NCBI GenBank assembly: GCA_963921425.1
Contig: OY992835.1
Coordinates: forward strand, 17,856,001-17,920,000
DNA: 64,000 nucleotides
Reading direction: 5' to 3'
Source of the DNA: Dryas octopetala
Taxonomy: Eukaryota > Streptophyta > Magnoliopsida > Rosales > Rosaceae
Shown: positions 1 through 10,672 of the stretch, in pieces
Layout: each line of letters starts with the position of its first letter
Numbering within the stretch: the stretch's first letter is position 1
Notes under the pieces: generated by a model
Database searches by the model: none
The model's input: only the letters and a program-made list of their open reading frames with translations
What the model was told of the DNA's origin: nothing
Translations under genes and position numbers: made by a program

Positions 1-257
1 TATCGAACCAGCAACCTACACTTCCTCCACCGAAACCAGCAAACCAGCAACTTGCCAACCTTCATTAAACCACCAACAACCTCCATCAAACCACCATCAC
101 CAGTTCACTCTCTCTGTCCCGCTCACTCCATCTCTTTGTCTCGCTCTCTCCATCCCGCACCGAAACCCCCTCTCACTGACCGATACCGAAGTGGCCGATA
201 ATCGATCTCCAACGGTTTCTGCGAATCAGTGTGGTTACCGACACCGACTCACCCCTA
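1..257. mobile_element. Right end of a hAT-like non-autonomous element (cut by window edge)
   Basis: The stretch is pyrimidine-rich and then carries repeated ACCGATACCGAAG-type motifs, ending in CACCCCTA at 257. The same motifs and the same terminal CACCCCTA occur at the right end of the complete hAT-like element at 6717-8307, so this is probably the right part of a relative. Its left end is outside the window, so no target-site duplication can be tested. Confidence 0.4.
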
Positions 258-1135
258 GACTCCGATACTATACAATGATACATGATGTTCATCCTATACA
301 AGAATTTCTCTATATGACAATGCATGATGCCTATCTTATATGAGAACGTTTTCATGTTTGTATAGGATGAACACTATGTATCGCCGTATAGGAACGTTCT
401 GGTATATGATGAATATTATGTATGGCCATATAGTATCTAGGTCCGGAGCAGGTCCTAACGACTCGGGTGTTCATGTGAAAATTTATGTGTTAACTTTGTG
501 ACTAATGTGACGTTAATTGTCACAGTTCATTCCAAAATATAGATTTAATCATGAACATCTGAGACTTTAGCTTCCGTTATTTCTCCCTTTTAATTTTGTT
601 TTTTTCATTTTAATCCATAAGAGACTTCCATTTAGAGTTATGGAAAGTTTTCATTTTTTTTCTTCAAATAATTCTTGAGTTAATAGTACACTATCGCGGT
701 TAAATTATACAAGACTAGACGATATCGATATTGATGACAAGTTTTGCAGGGGAGGCTGAAGCAACCCAAGCTCTAGCAAAGTATAATCATTCCACTGGAA
801 GCCTTAAACGTTCTATAAATTCCTCATGAACATGTTATTATACAACTACTTGTTATCACCTTATACAGCTTTGCAATGACTACTAATATACTAATTTCTT
901 ATTACAACTGATTTCACCTCAAGTGCAAGGTCCTCAACTACTGATTAATTACTACTGTTAGACAACCATTGTGCCTGAAAAACTCAAATTATTAGAAAAT
1001 GAGCCAACAATGTATATCAATCTAACAGTTGTTACTAAAAGTTACAACATTATCCAGCTAATGAAATAAATGCAGTAGTAGATTCTGTAATTATACCGGG
1101 TACTACTAGCATTCATAAAACATAGACATACATAC
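258..1135. other. AT-rich intergenic stretch, nothing recognised
   Basis: No coding potential, RNA gene or repeat structure could be supported here. The right part lies just 3' of the F-box gene and may hold its 3' UTR or a last exon. Confidence 0.4.
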
Positions 1136-2735
1136 CTTTACAAGTTCTTTTTGGTCTTCAAACTCGGACAACAGAAACAGAGTTTTAGGACGACAACTCC
1201 AAAGCAAACCATCCACAAGAAACGCATAACTTGAATTAAACGACCACGCAGTATAAGCTCTTCAACTTCAAATAGGGGATCACAGGATATACCGTGTTTG
1301 TTAATATCTTTTGGATTAAACCTGAACTAAAATCACAAAATTAAAAGCAGAGTTAGGACATTAACATGGGATATTTATTATTTGTAATATAAAAAATAAA
1401 ATTTGAATCATTAATTAAACAACATTCGATTGCAGATAGAGAATTTGCATTAATAGTCTTAATCATTACCTTCTCTGACTCTTTGTCAACAATTAAATTC
1501 AGATACACAGCTTCATTTGACTTTGCCAGTAGTTCTTTCAACTTTATGAAGCAAAGAGTGTCAAAGTACCAGTCACAAACTAGCCAAAACTTTAGGTGCC
1601 ATGGACATGGAGCATTTATGTGTACCAAAGTAGATGGGCGTAATAAGCTATGATATTCAAGCGAAACTAAATTTGGGGTGTCGATCAGAAGCTCCTCAAG
1701 CTTGTCACACCTAATTATCTTCAAACTCTGTAGGTGGTGACTCGAAATGTCAAGCCTTTCAATCCACCTGCAATATGCAAGATTCAATCTCACTAGGAAG
1801 GAAAAAGTAGAGGAGAATTTGTGGAAGGGCATTCCTGTGACAACATCAGATTCAAAGTCAAGTATTTTGAGACCATGACATCCGTCCATGTAAATAGTAC
1901 ATGGCCGGTACTTAGCACTCCGGAATGTTGAATCTATGTGGAAGGTTTGAAGGATTGGTGTTTGGAGGTGAATGCTTTGAAGGTGATCATTGCTACACAG
2001 CCTCACGAACAGATGCTTGAGTTTAACATGGCCGAATATGTGCAAGTTTTTGAACCCGGGATTACGGATGAGAATGATTTCCTCCATTGAAAGGCAGCTA
2101 GAGATGAGTTGGTTGACTGTGTGGTCGTCTATGTGGACAAGCTCTAGCGAAAGCTTTCGTAGAGAATGGAGATTTAGCTGCGCATGGTCATCATCCAACT
2201 TGAAAACGCATCTGTTTAACACAAGTGTAGTCAATGCCCCGGCAACAAATACTTTTTGAGGGAGAGGGTAGCCCTGAGGAGCATGATGATAACTAATTGC
2301 ACCACATAAGTTTCTAATGTTGAGATGGAGCTCCTTGACCCCATTCTGTATGGCCAAGTCAATCCATTTGTCAACAACAGAAGCCAACTCCATGTCCATG
2401 AGGTCCATGGACAGTGTGAACTTCTGCAAGTCAAGATTTTGCTCACTAGTGCGGAACCCAAGTAATTTGGTATCCACATGTTGCATGAAGTTCTTGTAAG
2501 TTGCATAGAATTTCTCAAGAGGAACAGGATAGTAAGTTAGATCATATGGCATTCCAAAGCGGGATTGATCGAAATCTAAGACGGGGAAATATGCATAAAC
2601 AGACTGCCATCGGTTGGACAAGGAACTGGTTCTAGCAACATCTTTTGTGGGGAGGAGAGACAGGATATGATGGATGATAGAATCTGGTAATGCTGAGATC
2701 CTATCTTCAGTGCAAATATCATCCATGGTGTGCAT
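1136..2735 (-). CDS. F-box/LRR protein, FBD-like; two exons seen
   Basis: The main exon is open from the ATG at 2735. It begins with an F-box at about residues 12-50 (LPDSIIHHILSLLPTKD, then SNRW), followed by a leucine-rich plant F-box/LRR region with short repeats such as LRLNLAYCRW and LQSLKIIRCDKLEELL. Proteins of this family are substrate receptors of SCF ubiquitin ligases; the substrate cannot be told. The frame stays open to 1353, but a donor site AAG|GTAATG at 1469 suggests the exon ends at 1470. A likely further exon at 1136 to about 1247 reads SYAFLVDGLLWSCRPKTL, typical of the FBD tail, and ends in AAG|GTATG. The acceptor that would join it in frame is not clear: a simple join gives a frame conflict, so the 3' end may be damaged or another intron exists. 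The main exon is secure, the gene model tail is not. Confidence 0.75.
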
Positions 2736-3030
2736 GATTGACTAACTTAATTTTTATCAAATTCAAGCTTCATTCATTGCCATATGTATTTGTGCTAGTT
2801 ATGACCTCAATATATGAGCCTTTTCTTTCTTTATTCACTAATTAATTAAGTAGATGAAAGCATTGATGGGGTCCAAGTGTGAACTGGCGTATAAACAGTA
2901 TGACATCTCAAAGACATAAGTTACAAGGTTAACTTCTTGATTTCATCGATCTTTGTCCTCATTTTGTTATTTTTTTTATCATCTTCGAAGACTACTCTAG
3001 TGTTAATCAACTTAATCCTATGCGTCTGAA
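2736..3030. other. Spacer between F-box gene and GDSL-1
   Basis: AT-rich sequence with no gene. It holds the upstream region of the F-box gene. No exon 4 or exon 5 of GDSL-1 is present here, which shows that GDSL-1 is 3' truncated. Confidence 0.4.
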
Positions 3031-4047
3031 AACACTGGTTATTATATAATCGTTGACTCCAATGCTGATAAAGTAAACAGCATTCGAAACAAATGGCTTG
3101 ACCCTTGCTTCACCAAGTTTCTTCCTCAGTAGTTTGGTTACGTTCTTGAAATTAATGATCTGACTTTTAAGGTCAATCACCTGTTAAAAGGATTCATATA
3201 ATAATCTTTCCATCACAAAACTAAACTTGCTTTCATGGATGACAAAGAGCTAGCATTTGTTTATATTTCAAAACAAATTTGCAAGAGCAAGAACTCTGGC
3301 TTATACATTGAAGTCCAAACAAGAATTTCATGAAGTCTAGCAAGATATATACATACCGATCCTTCTTGGTGTGTTTCAAAAAGAGCACCAGCTCCTGCAG
3401 ATGCAAAGTTAACTCCATATGGATATGCCCAAGTGTACTTACCGATTGCCAGTTTCAGTTGCAGATATGGTAAAATGAATGCCAACTTTGCATACTCAGC
3501 TGCAAGAAATAGTCAATGATCAGTTAAATTTCATCAGATTTACAAATTAAGTGTGTTAGGCATTCGTTTTCTTACTTGATTTTGCTACGAGTAATGCTAT
3601 AAAGATCATTTTTTTTTATCATGTTAATCGATCACATAATGCAATAGTTGATGTGTTAATTAATAATTGGTAATAATAATGGATTCAATAAATACACATC
3701 AACTGTCAAAAGAATACGATCCCTTCAACATTTCTTTTTTCCTATGAGAGCATGTTGAACATTTTCTAGAGTTGTATTCACCTATAAAATCCGGGATGAA
3801 ACGACCATCAGAAAATCTTCCAGTTGGATAATTGAAGAAAGTTTTCCCATATGGCAAGTAATTAATTTGCTTGTAAATCAGCAGTTGCATTGATGTAGTT
3901 ATTGTTTCCAGCATCAAATATTGAATCACCAAAGACGAATAAAGCCACAACTTCTTTTGATGGGTTATGGTTAGGTTGGGAAATTGCTGGAATAACAAGG
4001 CTTGCACAAAAAATCAACAAGTAGATTGAAAAGGTTACAATTGTCAT
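3031..4047 (-). pseudogene. GDSL-1: truncated GDSL esterase/lipase pseudogene
   Basis: Exon 1 starts at 4047 with a signal-peptide-like leader and the nucleophile block [25 protein letters not shown] duplication after LQAN then shifts the frame, and the exon continues in another frame as [20 protein letters not shown]. Exon 2 (about 3356-3499) keeps AEYAKL and [12 protein letters not shown] but has extra residues between them. Exon 3 starts at 3180 after a good acceptor and includes SIGVNDY, then homology stops near 3031. Exons 4 and 5, which would carry the catalytic Asp-His, are missing. It differs from the other copies in residues throughout, so it is an old member of the array. Confidence 0.8.
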
Positions 4048-4638
4048 GTCAAAGCCTGATAGATCTGCATAAACATAATGTTTTATTTTCTCTCAATCAA
4101 TTGTTATTTATAGGGCATTTGTCACTGAATATTTTAATTAGTTACATCATAATCTTTCATTTCCATTGTCACTATGAGTATTCTTCGTTTCCTATTAATT
4201 TTGTTTTACATAGAAAGAATATATAATTTCTTTTTTCTTCCATTTAAAAAAAGAGAATATTTTAATTTCTTCTACATAAAAAGTAACCCTATATGGACCA
4301 TATGGTTACCAGGATGGCTTTTTTTCTTTATTTGCTGGTCTAACTAGGCCCAGCCCTATGTTCTGTTCCTCCCTTCAGGCCTAGGCGTAGCCCTCTTCCT
4401 CTTTATGCTAGGTTGGCCCAAAAGAGAAGTAAGGCTTTATCTGTCAACTTGGTCAGACCCATTTTACAGGTCCATATTTACCAGATTGGACAAAATTAGG
4501 TGTATCATATATAGCATGGTACATGTCCAATTGTTCACCAAGATTATATCAATATCAAACTTTTATTTATTTAGGAATAGAAAATGTGTCGGCAAAATGC
4601 TCAGTATCAGCTTATGAAACTAAATCCACATTTGTGAT
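4048..4638. other. Spacer between GDSL-1 and GDSL-2
   Basis: AT-rich spacer holding the upstream region of GDSL-1 and the 3' flank of GDSL-2. I see no other gene or repeat. Confidence 0.35.
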
Positions 4639-6160
4639 CTAAACTTCAAATAGAGTCTTCAGATTGTAAGGTCCTGTGACATTGGGAATTTGGCTCCACC
4701 ATAACTTAGACACTTGCTGGTAAACCCTTTCTGTTGGATGATTGTCAAAGAACACATATTCAGTGACATTGTTACATAACTCATACTCTTTCACACCTCC
4801 CTTTCCTCCACAGTTTTGAATTCCTCTGTATGGACCAGAGCCACAGCATCCCTTCTTTCCTTCCTTGAAACCTTCACAACACAGAAAAAGAAGACAATGA
4901 CTTTGCTTATGACAGAAAATAAGAGAAACCCATGAAAGAAGGTGAGATATGGCTATATATACCATATTTTGATGGATGACTACTTCTTTCAGTTAAGTAA
5001 TTGTAGAGATTTGCATTTGAGTATTTGAATCCTTGGAGCTGGCTGTTCAGCTTTTGGAGGCGTTTAGCAAGTACTCTATTGTGTAACTTCACTAGTGCTG
5101 TAACTTCTTTCACACAGCCACCTATGTTTTGTGGATTGTGTATTCTCATGCTTGGCAAACATCCCAGAGGCAACACATTTACAAACCCAAATTTCCTTCC
5201 TCCTATTTTGTATATTTCCTGACACATCAAAATGTATATGAACTAATTAATTCACCCAAAACATTAAAAGAAGAATTAGTTTTGTAACATTGCATGTGTT
5301 GCATGTAAAGAAAGTATATATATAAATATATATTACTTTGATCACATTTGTGATGTTGCCTATCACCATGCCAACAAATTCTTCATGTGAGTGGGACTGA
5401 AACAAGCTGGAGTTTGTGGTGAAAGGGGAATAATAATCATTGGTTCCAATGCTAATCAAGTATACAGCATTGGACAGCAATTTGTAGGCTTCTGCATCAC
5501 CTAGTTTTTGCCTCAACTGCTTCTCCACATTCTTGAAATAACTTAGTTGGGTTTCCAAGTCTATAGCCTGAAAACAAGAAATTAATTAACCACACAATCA
5601 TACTTCAATTCTATAACATGTTAACATTAAATACAAATTCAGATTATGTAATTAAGTCTTAATAAGGTAAATAAGCAAAGATCACATACAAGCCCTTGAA
5701 AAGTTTCAGGGAGAGCACCACCCCCACCAGAAGCAAAGTTGACCCCATAAGTATAGTTGTTGAACCCAGGTTGCAAATAAGGTGGTATAAGTGGCAACTT
5801 TGCATACTCAGCTGCAGCATTAATGGAAATTTAACAGTCAGTTTTGTCATAATCCCAAGTGTTTAAGAAAATATTACAACTTACAGAATGTTAATTACCG
5901 ATGAAATCCGGGATTAGGCGGCCATTGGAAGCTCTACCAGTGGGGTACCTGAAGAAGGTTTCTCCATATGGCCATATATTTGACTGAAAACTAGTATTTA
6001 TGTAGTTATTATTTCCAACATCAAAGAGTGAATCACCAAAGATGAACAAGGCTTCATGTTTTTCCTGAACCCATAATTGGCCATGGCAGCTGCTTGGAAT
6101 TAGAACAAGGCCGGCACAAAAAGCAAGGATACAAATTTCAAACCTTAAAGCTGCAGCCAT
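4639..6160 (-). CDS. GDSL-2: GDSL esterase/lipase, five exons
   Basis: Exons read on the minus strand are 6160-5899, 5811-5690, 5567-5337, 5218-4963 and 4871-4639, all with GT/AG borders, giving 367 residues. A signal peptide (residues 1-27, [10 protein letters not shown] core) predicts secretion. The nucleophile block is [16 protein letters not shown] with Ser44; the oxyanion Gly block is GVNFASGGGGAL; the Asn block is SIGTNDYY; PLGCLP follows in exon 4. Family knowledge says such enzymes hydrolyse ester bonds of lipids or wall esters, and several GLIP-type relatives act in defence; the substrate is not predictable. Oddity: the catalytic Asp-His block reads FFDNHPTE, with one residue between Asp and His where the other copies have two (FFDSAHPTE). 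That could impair the triad or be tolerated. Otherwise intact. Confidence 0.9.
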
Positions 6161-6217
6161 TACAGTATATATGTTCTGTTTTACTCTGTTTATGTTATCT
6201 TCTCCTCTGTTTCAATT

Positions 6218-6227
6218 CTATAAATAG
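6218..6227 (-). promoter_or_regulatory. TATA-like box of GDSL-2
   Basis: CTATTTATAG on the minus strand, 58 bases upstream of the ATG. GDSL-3 and GDSL-4 have a TATA-like motif at the same distance, followed by a conserved GGAGAAGATAA-like leader. Confidence 0.5.
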
Positions 6228-6716
6228 GTGTGGAATTGACCCTGTGATGGATTTTACTAGTCAATCCAATGGTTTGTATATTCGTGTTCACAAAGTTAAT
6301 GTGCTAATCACTTACGTCATATGACTCAAAGCAAATTCAATCTTTGAATGTTATAAAAAAAAAAAAAAGACTGGCTTGTAATTTGACCTTATTTACATAT
6401 TCAATCTTTCAATATTTTAGAGTGCTGCTATTTGTACATTTTTTTTTTTCTATTTGTACATTTTTTTTTCTTTTTGCACACTTTTTTTCCCACACACCCT
6501 TTACCTTGTCTTAAAATTTAAAATTTCTCTTTAACACACCATTCTTATTACTAAAATATCCTTATCTCACTAAATTTCTCATTACACACCCACCCCAATA
6601 TATTAGTACATGTTTAAGTACATAAAAAGGGTGAAAAAGGTGAGCAAAATAAAGAATTCATATACCACTATTTCTAGCTTTATCTTGTTCTTTAGTCAAG
6701 CTGCAAGTAATTGAAA

Positions 6717-8307
6717 TAGGGGTGGGTAAAAATACCGAAATACCGAAAAATACCGATATCGAACCGATTTTATACCGAAAAATACCGATACCGAAAATAC
6801 CGATGAATTTGGTAACGGTATTGGTTTACAAAACCCGGTACCGACGGTATACCGATACCGACCGCATATTGAAAAAATATAATTAAAATAATTCATTTTT
6901 ATACATTTCTATACTATACTGGTATACCCTAAATATAAAATACTTAATTAGTATTACTTTTCTATATAATTTATAATTTTATATAATACATTTCTAATTT
7001 TCTATAATTTATATCAAACATATATAAATTTATAAACCCTAAACCTATAACTTATTACTTATATGTTTTTTAATTTATATAATACATTTTTATATAAAAA
7101 CTAATTAAAAATACCCTAAACCCTAATATTATACTAAATTATAAACCCTATATAGTATATAGTATATGTATATGATATCTCATACTGAATTACTAATTTC
7201 TATACCCTAATAGTCTAATACTATAAATTTATAATTCATAGATTCATAATTGGTAACTTAGAGTTTGGTATATAGTATATAATATAATATTATAATATGA
7301 TATAATATGGTATAGTATAGTATAATATGATAATATTAGTAATTTAGTATATTAATATAATATGATAATACTAGAAATTTAAATTTTTATTCAACTATGG
7401 TTTTAAGAGGTTTTTAAAGGATGTTGAATTGTGAAGCCCCGTATTTTTTTTCTAAGGTTTATTTTGAAAAGTATTTTAAAGATTTTGGAATTTATTTGGA
7501 AAATAAGAAGAGTTTTGATTTAATTTAGGCTTGACTCAAAGTTGACTTTTAAAACTAGTAGACTTTTGATTTTGACTTTTGGCCCATTAGAAAGGTCTCG
7601 AGCTTACAATTTCATAGACACGTAGCACACGTTGATCAGAATTACGGTTTAGAAGTTACGGATCATACAAGTGTGGGGCAATTGTGTAAAATTTGCATAA
7701 GGGTTTTAAAAGCCCATTTTAATTTCTGAAATCCCTCATTCTCTCCAGAAATTTCAACAAGTTTCTCTCTCTCTCTCTCTCTCTCTCTCTTTCGCTCTCT
7801 TATTCTCACTTCTCTCTTTCTCGGGCAGCACTCCCTGCACACACCCAGCTCCACCCAAGTCCAGCCCCTCCGGCCACTTTCCCCGACAACCCAAGATCAT
7901 CGGCGAGCTGTTCTCGCCGGCGCCAACCCCCCCAGACCAGTCCCCTTTGCCAGCCCGCCGCTCTCTCTCTCCTCTGTTCTCTTTCTCCTTCGCGCCCCCT
8001 GCAAGCGCACATGGCCCAGCCACCTGACACCGACCACCTTCCCGGCCCTCTCCTCCAGCCAGCCCAACTCCCCTGCGCGACCCCTGCTCGGGAAACCTCC
8101 AACAGGACCGCTGGCTCCTCCAATTTTCCGATCAATCTCCTCTGTCGCACCCCTCTCTCTGTCTTATCTCTCCTGTAGTCGGCACCGCCACTCTCCGACC
8201 GATACCGCCACTCTCCGACCGATACCGAAGTGATCGGTTACCGACCCATATCGGTCGGAATTCGGTTTGGGTGTTTCGGTACGGTAACCGTACCGAACCC
8301 ACCCCTA
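6717..8307. mobile_element. Non-autonomous hAT-like element, 8-bp TSD
   Basis: Ends are TAGGGGTGGGT and ACCCACCCCTA, exact inverted repeats matching the hAT rule YARNG. They are flanked by a perfect 8-bp direct repeat AATTGAAA at 6709-6716 and 8308-8315. The inside carries many ATACCGA motifs near both ends, an AT-rich left half and a CT-rich right half. No transposase was seen, so it is non-autonomous. The exact target duplication suggests a fairly young insertion. Confidence 0.85.
7764..7790. repeat. (CT)n microsatellite
   Basis: About 13 uninterrupted CT units inside the hAT-like element. Confidence 0.9.
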
Positions 8308-8925
8308 AATTGAAAGGTAGTGGTCAAGCCAACTACCTGCTGATATTGGGATACCCTTTCATCTGTAACACCCGGCCACCACCTTGCGCAGCACCCCCAA
8401 GCCCACTTCTCTCTCCTACCTCCCTTTCTCTCTCTGGCTTATCAATTAACCCAGCCACCTTCTCTCTTTCCTCACTCTCTTTCTCTCTCTCCCGAACCCG
8501 CTCTCTCTCTTGCGACTCCATCTCCCCGCAACACCACCTCCCCTGCAAGCTTCGTGAAGCCCAACTGCCGGCTCCAACTCCTTCCAGTCACTGCGTGCCC
8601 AGCTGCCTGGTCGCACCGTTGAAGCTGCCGGCGCGCCGTTCGGCACTGGTCTGTCGAAACTAACAGTTTCGTTCGGCAGTCATCCGCTGAAAATGTGAGT
8701 TTCGTTCGGCAGGTACCCACCAAACATCCAGGACCCGTTCGGTAAGTACCCACAGAACCAGCTACAATTTTTCCGAGGTGGAAGCTCGACGGTGCTGATG
8801 GAGGAGCTGCCGCTGATGTCGGCAGCTTGGGGGGAGCTTGACACTTCTCCGGCGTGGAAGAGCAGATGGAGGCTGACAGGAGTATATAATCTAAGACGTT
8901 TGCCTTGTCGCATTCTTGACTTACA
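8308..8925. other. CT-rich stretch inside the nested complex
   Basis: Pyrimidine-rich sequence with GTTCGGCAGG- and TTCGGTAAGTACCCAC-like repeats near 8665-8750. Open frames exist but look like composition artefacts. It may be an internal part of the outer element. Confidence 0.3.
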
Positions 8926-9560
8926 TGTCAGCATTGCTGACGTAGTTAGTTTTGTCTATTAGTATATTTTGGTTAGCAAATGGCGGTGATGTACAGAATG
9001 TATAAAAGGCAATGAAGCCTTAATCTCATTGTAATTTTTCATTCTGTAACTAGCAGTATAATAAACAAGCTTATTTTTCTCTCTGGTTTTGTCTCTACTT
9101 CTGTTTGGTTTCTGCAACATTGAATTGTTCTCATGGCTGGTTATCATGGTATCAGAGCAAGCAAACGGTAACACCTCAGCTCGATCCTCTTTGCCTATTG
9201 TATAAGTTCTGTGAGTTTAGTTTTTCACTTTCTCACTCTTCAATTTTTTGTTCCTTTTCTTATTTCTTGTTTGTTTCCCGAGAAAATTTACAATTCACTA
9301 TATATTGCTCATCAATTGGCAATATACTGCTCTTTTCTTCAGCATATTATCATCAATTCAACTTTCATTTTTGTTCTTGTTAATTTTCTACCTAAATACA
9401 CAAATCTCTCATGAATTTCTTGCCCTAATTCTGAAATACAATATCTTGTCTAAATTTCTTGCAATCTTTGTCTCTTTTTCGTCAATATTGTGATTTTCTT
9501 GACACTGTAAAATCGTATCATAGCAATATGAGTTGCAGTCTTGCAGACACGAAGAAGGAG
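8926..9560 (+). mobile_element. Fossil copia-type LTR with primer-binding site and leader
   Basis: A segment starting TGTCAGCATTGC at 8926 has a TATA-like TATAAAAGG near 9000 and ends CA at 9146. It is followed directly by TGGTATCAGAGC at 9147-9158, the classic initiator-Met tRNA primer-binding site of plant LTR retrotransposons. About 400 bases of leader follow, with no gag, pol or second LTR. The element is a broken fragment. The LTR start is less sure than its end. Confidence 0.6.
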
Positions 9561-9715
9561 AGGAAAGAAGAAAAAAAAAAAAGTAGGAAGAAGAGAGTTG
9601 GGGTGTGTTAGGGAGGACTTTAGAGTATTTCATAATAGGGTAAATTTGTAAATTCACTAATTAAGTAATAGGGGGTGCGTAAAAAGAAAAAAAAAAGGTG
9701 TGTAAATAACAGCAC

Positions 9716-10492
9716 TCATATTAACCGTTAGGTGGAGAGCACATGGTCAGATGATGATCCAAGAACAGAATTTTGTAATTTTATATATATATTTTTTTGT
9801 TGTAATTGAGGATGTTCAGGGTCAGTTTTCGCTCACCAAACTAATCTATTGGGTAAATCAAACTAAAGACTCGAACTCGGGGCCTAGGGGATTCACTAGG
9901 GATTTTATCATTCTTGTTGCTTGGCTCTAAGAATCGAACTGGAGACTCAAACTCAGGGCTTGGATTTACAACTAATATTGTTTTCCTTTTTAAATGTTTA
10001 TTGAGAATATAATAGTATCGTCCTTTTTAATATTATTTGATATTATTATATTAACTCACTAGGGATTTTACCTCTAGATTAATATAAAAGTTATTGAGAA
10101 TATAAAAGTTAATATAATAATATCAAATAACTCACGATTAATATTGTTTTACAGCCAAGTTAAAAAACATTTAAACATTTAAAAACATTAATATTATATT
10201 TATTGAGAATATAATAGTCTCGTCCTCAAACGAAGCCCCAAGATAGAGTTACCTTTCACCCCTTCCTAGATACATTTTTTGGCCTTCAACTTTTGTTTTT
10301 TTGTTTTATTTAATTTGTTTTTTCTTCAGTATATGCGGCATGCAGGAACTGAATCTCCCAGTAAGGCGTGACCCCACTAATTATTTCCAATAATCAACAA
10401 TTACCGGGATCAACCGAGGATTTAAAACAAAGAGATGGTGGTCCCTATTACCTCGACAATTGATATTATGACCTTAACCTCTATAAAAGATA
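9716..10492. other. AT-rich spacer left of the LINE
   Basis: No gene seen. It contains repeated AATATTATA-type segments and, at about 10462-10492, a sequence (TTATGACCTTAACCTC) that recurs at about 17969, showing the pre-insertion context of the LINE. Confidence 0.35.
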
Positions 10493-10672
10493 GTGAGAAT
10501 GCGAGAATCATAGTTCTAGAGGGTACTCTCCTCCTCTAAGCGGGAGTTCTTTTCAAAACCTCTAACTTCTACGCAAAGGCAGCGGCTGGCGGCTAGGGTT
10601 AGGGTTCTCTTCACCTGGGCGGCAACGCCGAGACTAGTCTCGGGTCTCTCTCTCAATTAATATCAACGCTTT

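Larger units (their letters stand above)
6419..9715. mobile_element. Inverted-repeat-bounded nested transposon complex
   Basis: GAGTGCTGCTATTTGTAC at 6419 and its inverse, ending AACAGCACTC at 9715, mark two related arms. Both arms share T-rich tracts and a region with ACACACC motifs. Between them lie a complete hAT-like element (6717-8307) and an LTR-plus-leader fragment (8926 onward). The outer pair looks like a MITE or MULE-type element split by later insertions. No convincing target duplication was found next to the outer ends, so the boundaries are provisional. Confidence 0.5.

Noticed and set aside
7663-8753. Overlapping Arg/Glu-rich or Ser/Pro-rich open frames
   Set aside because: CT-rich transposon sequence open in several frames on both strands; no domain.
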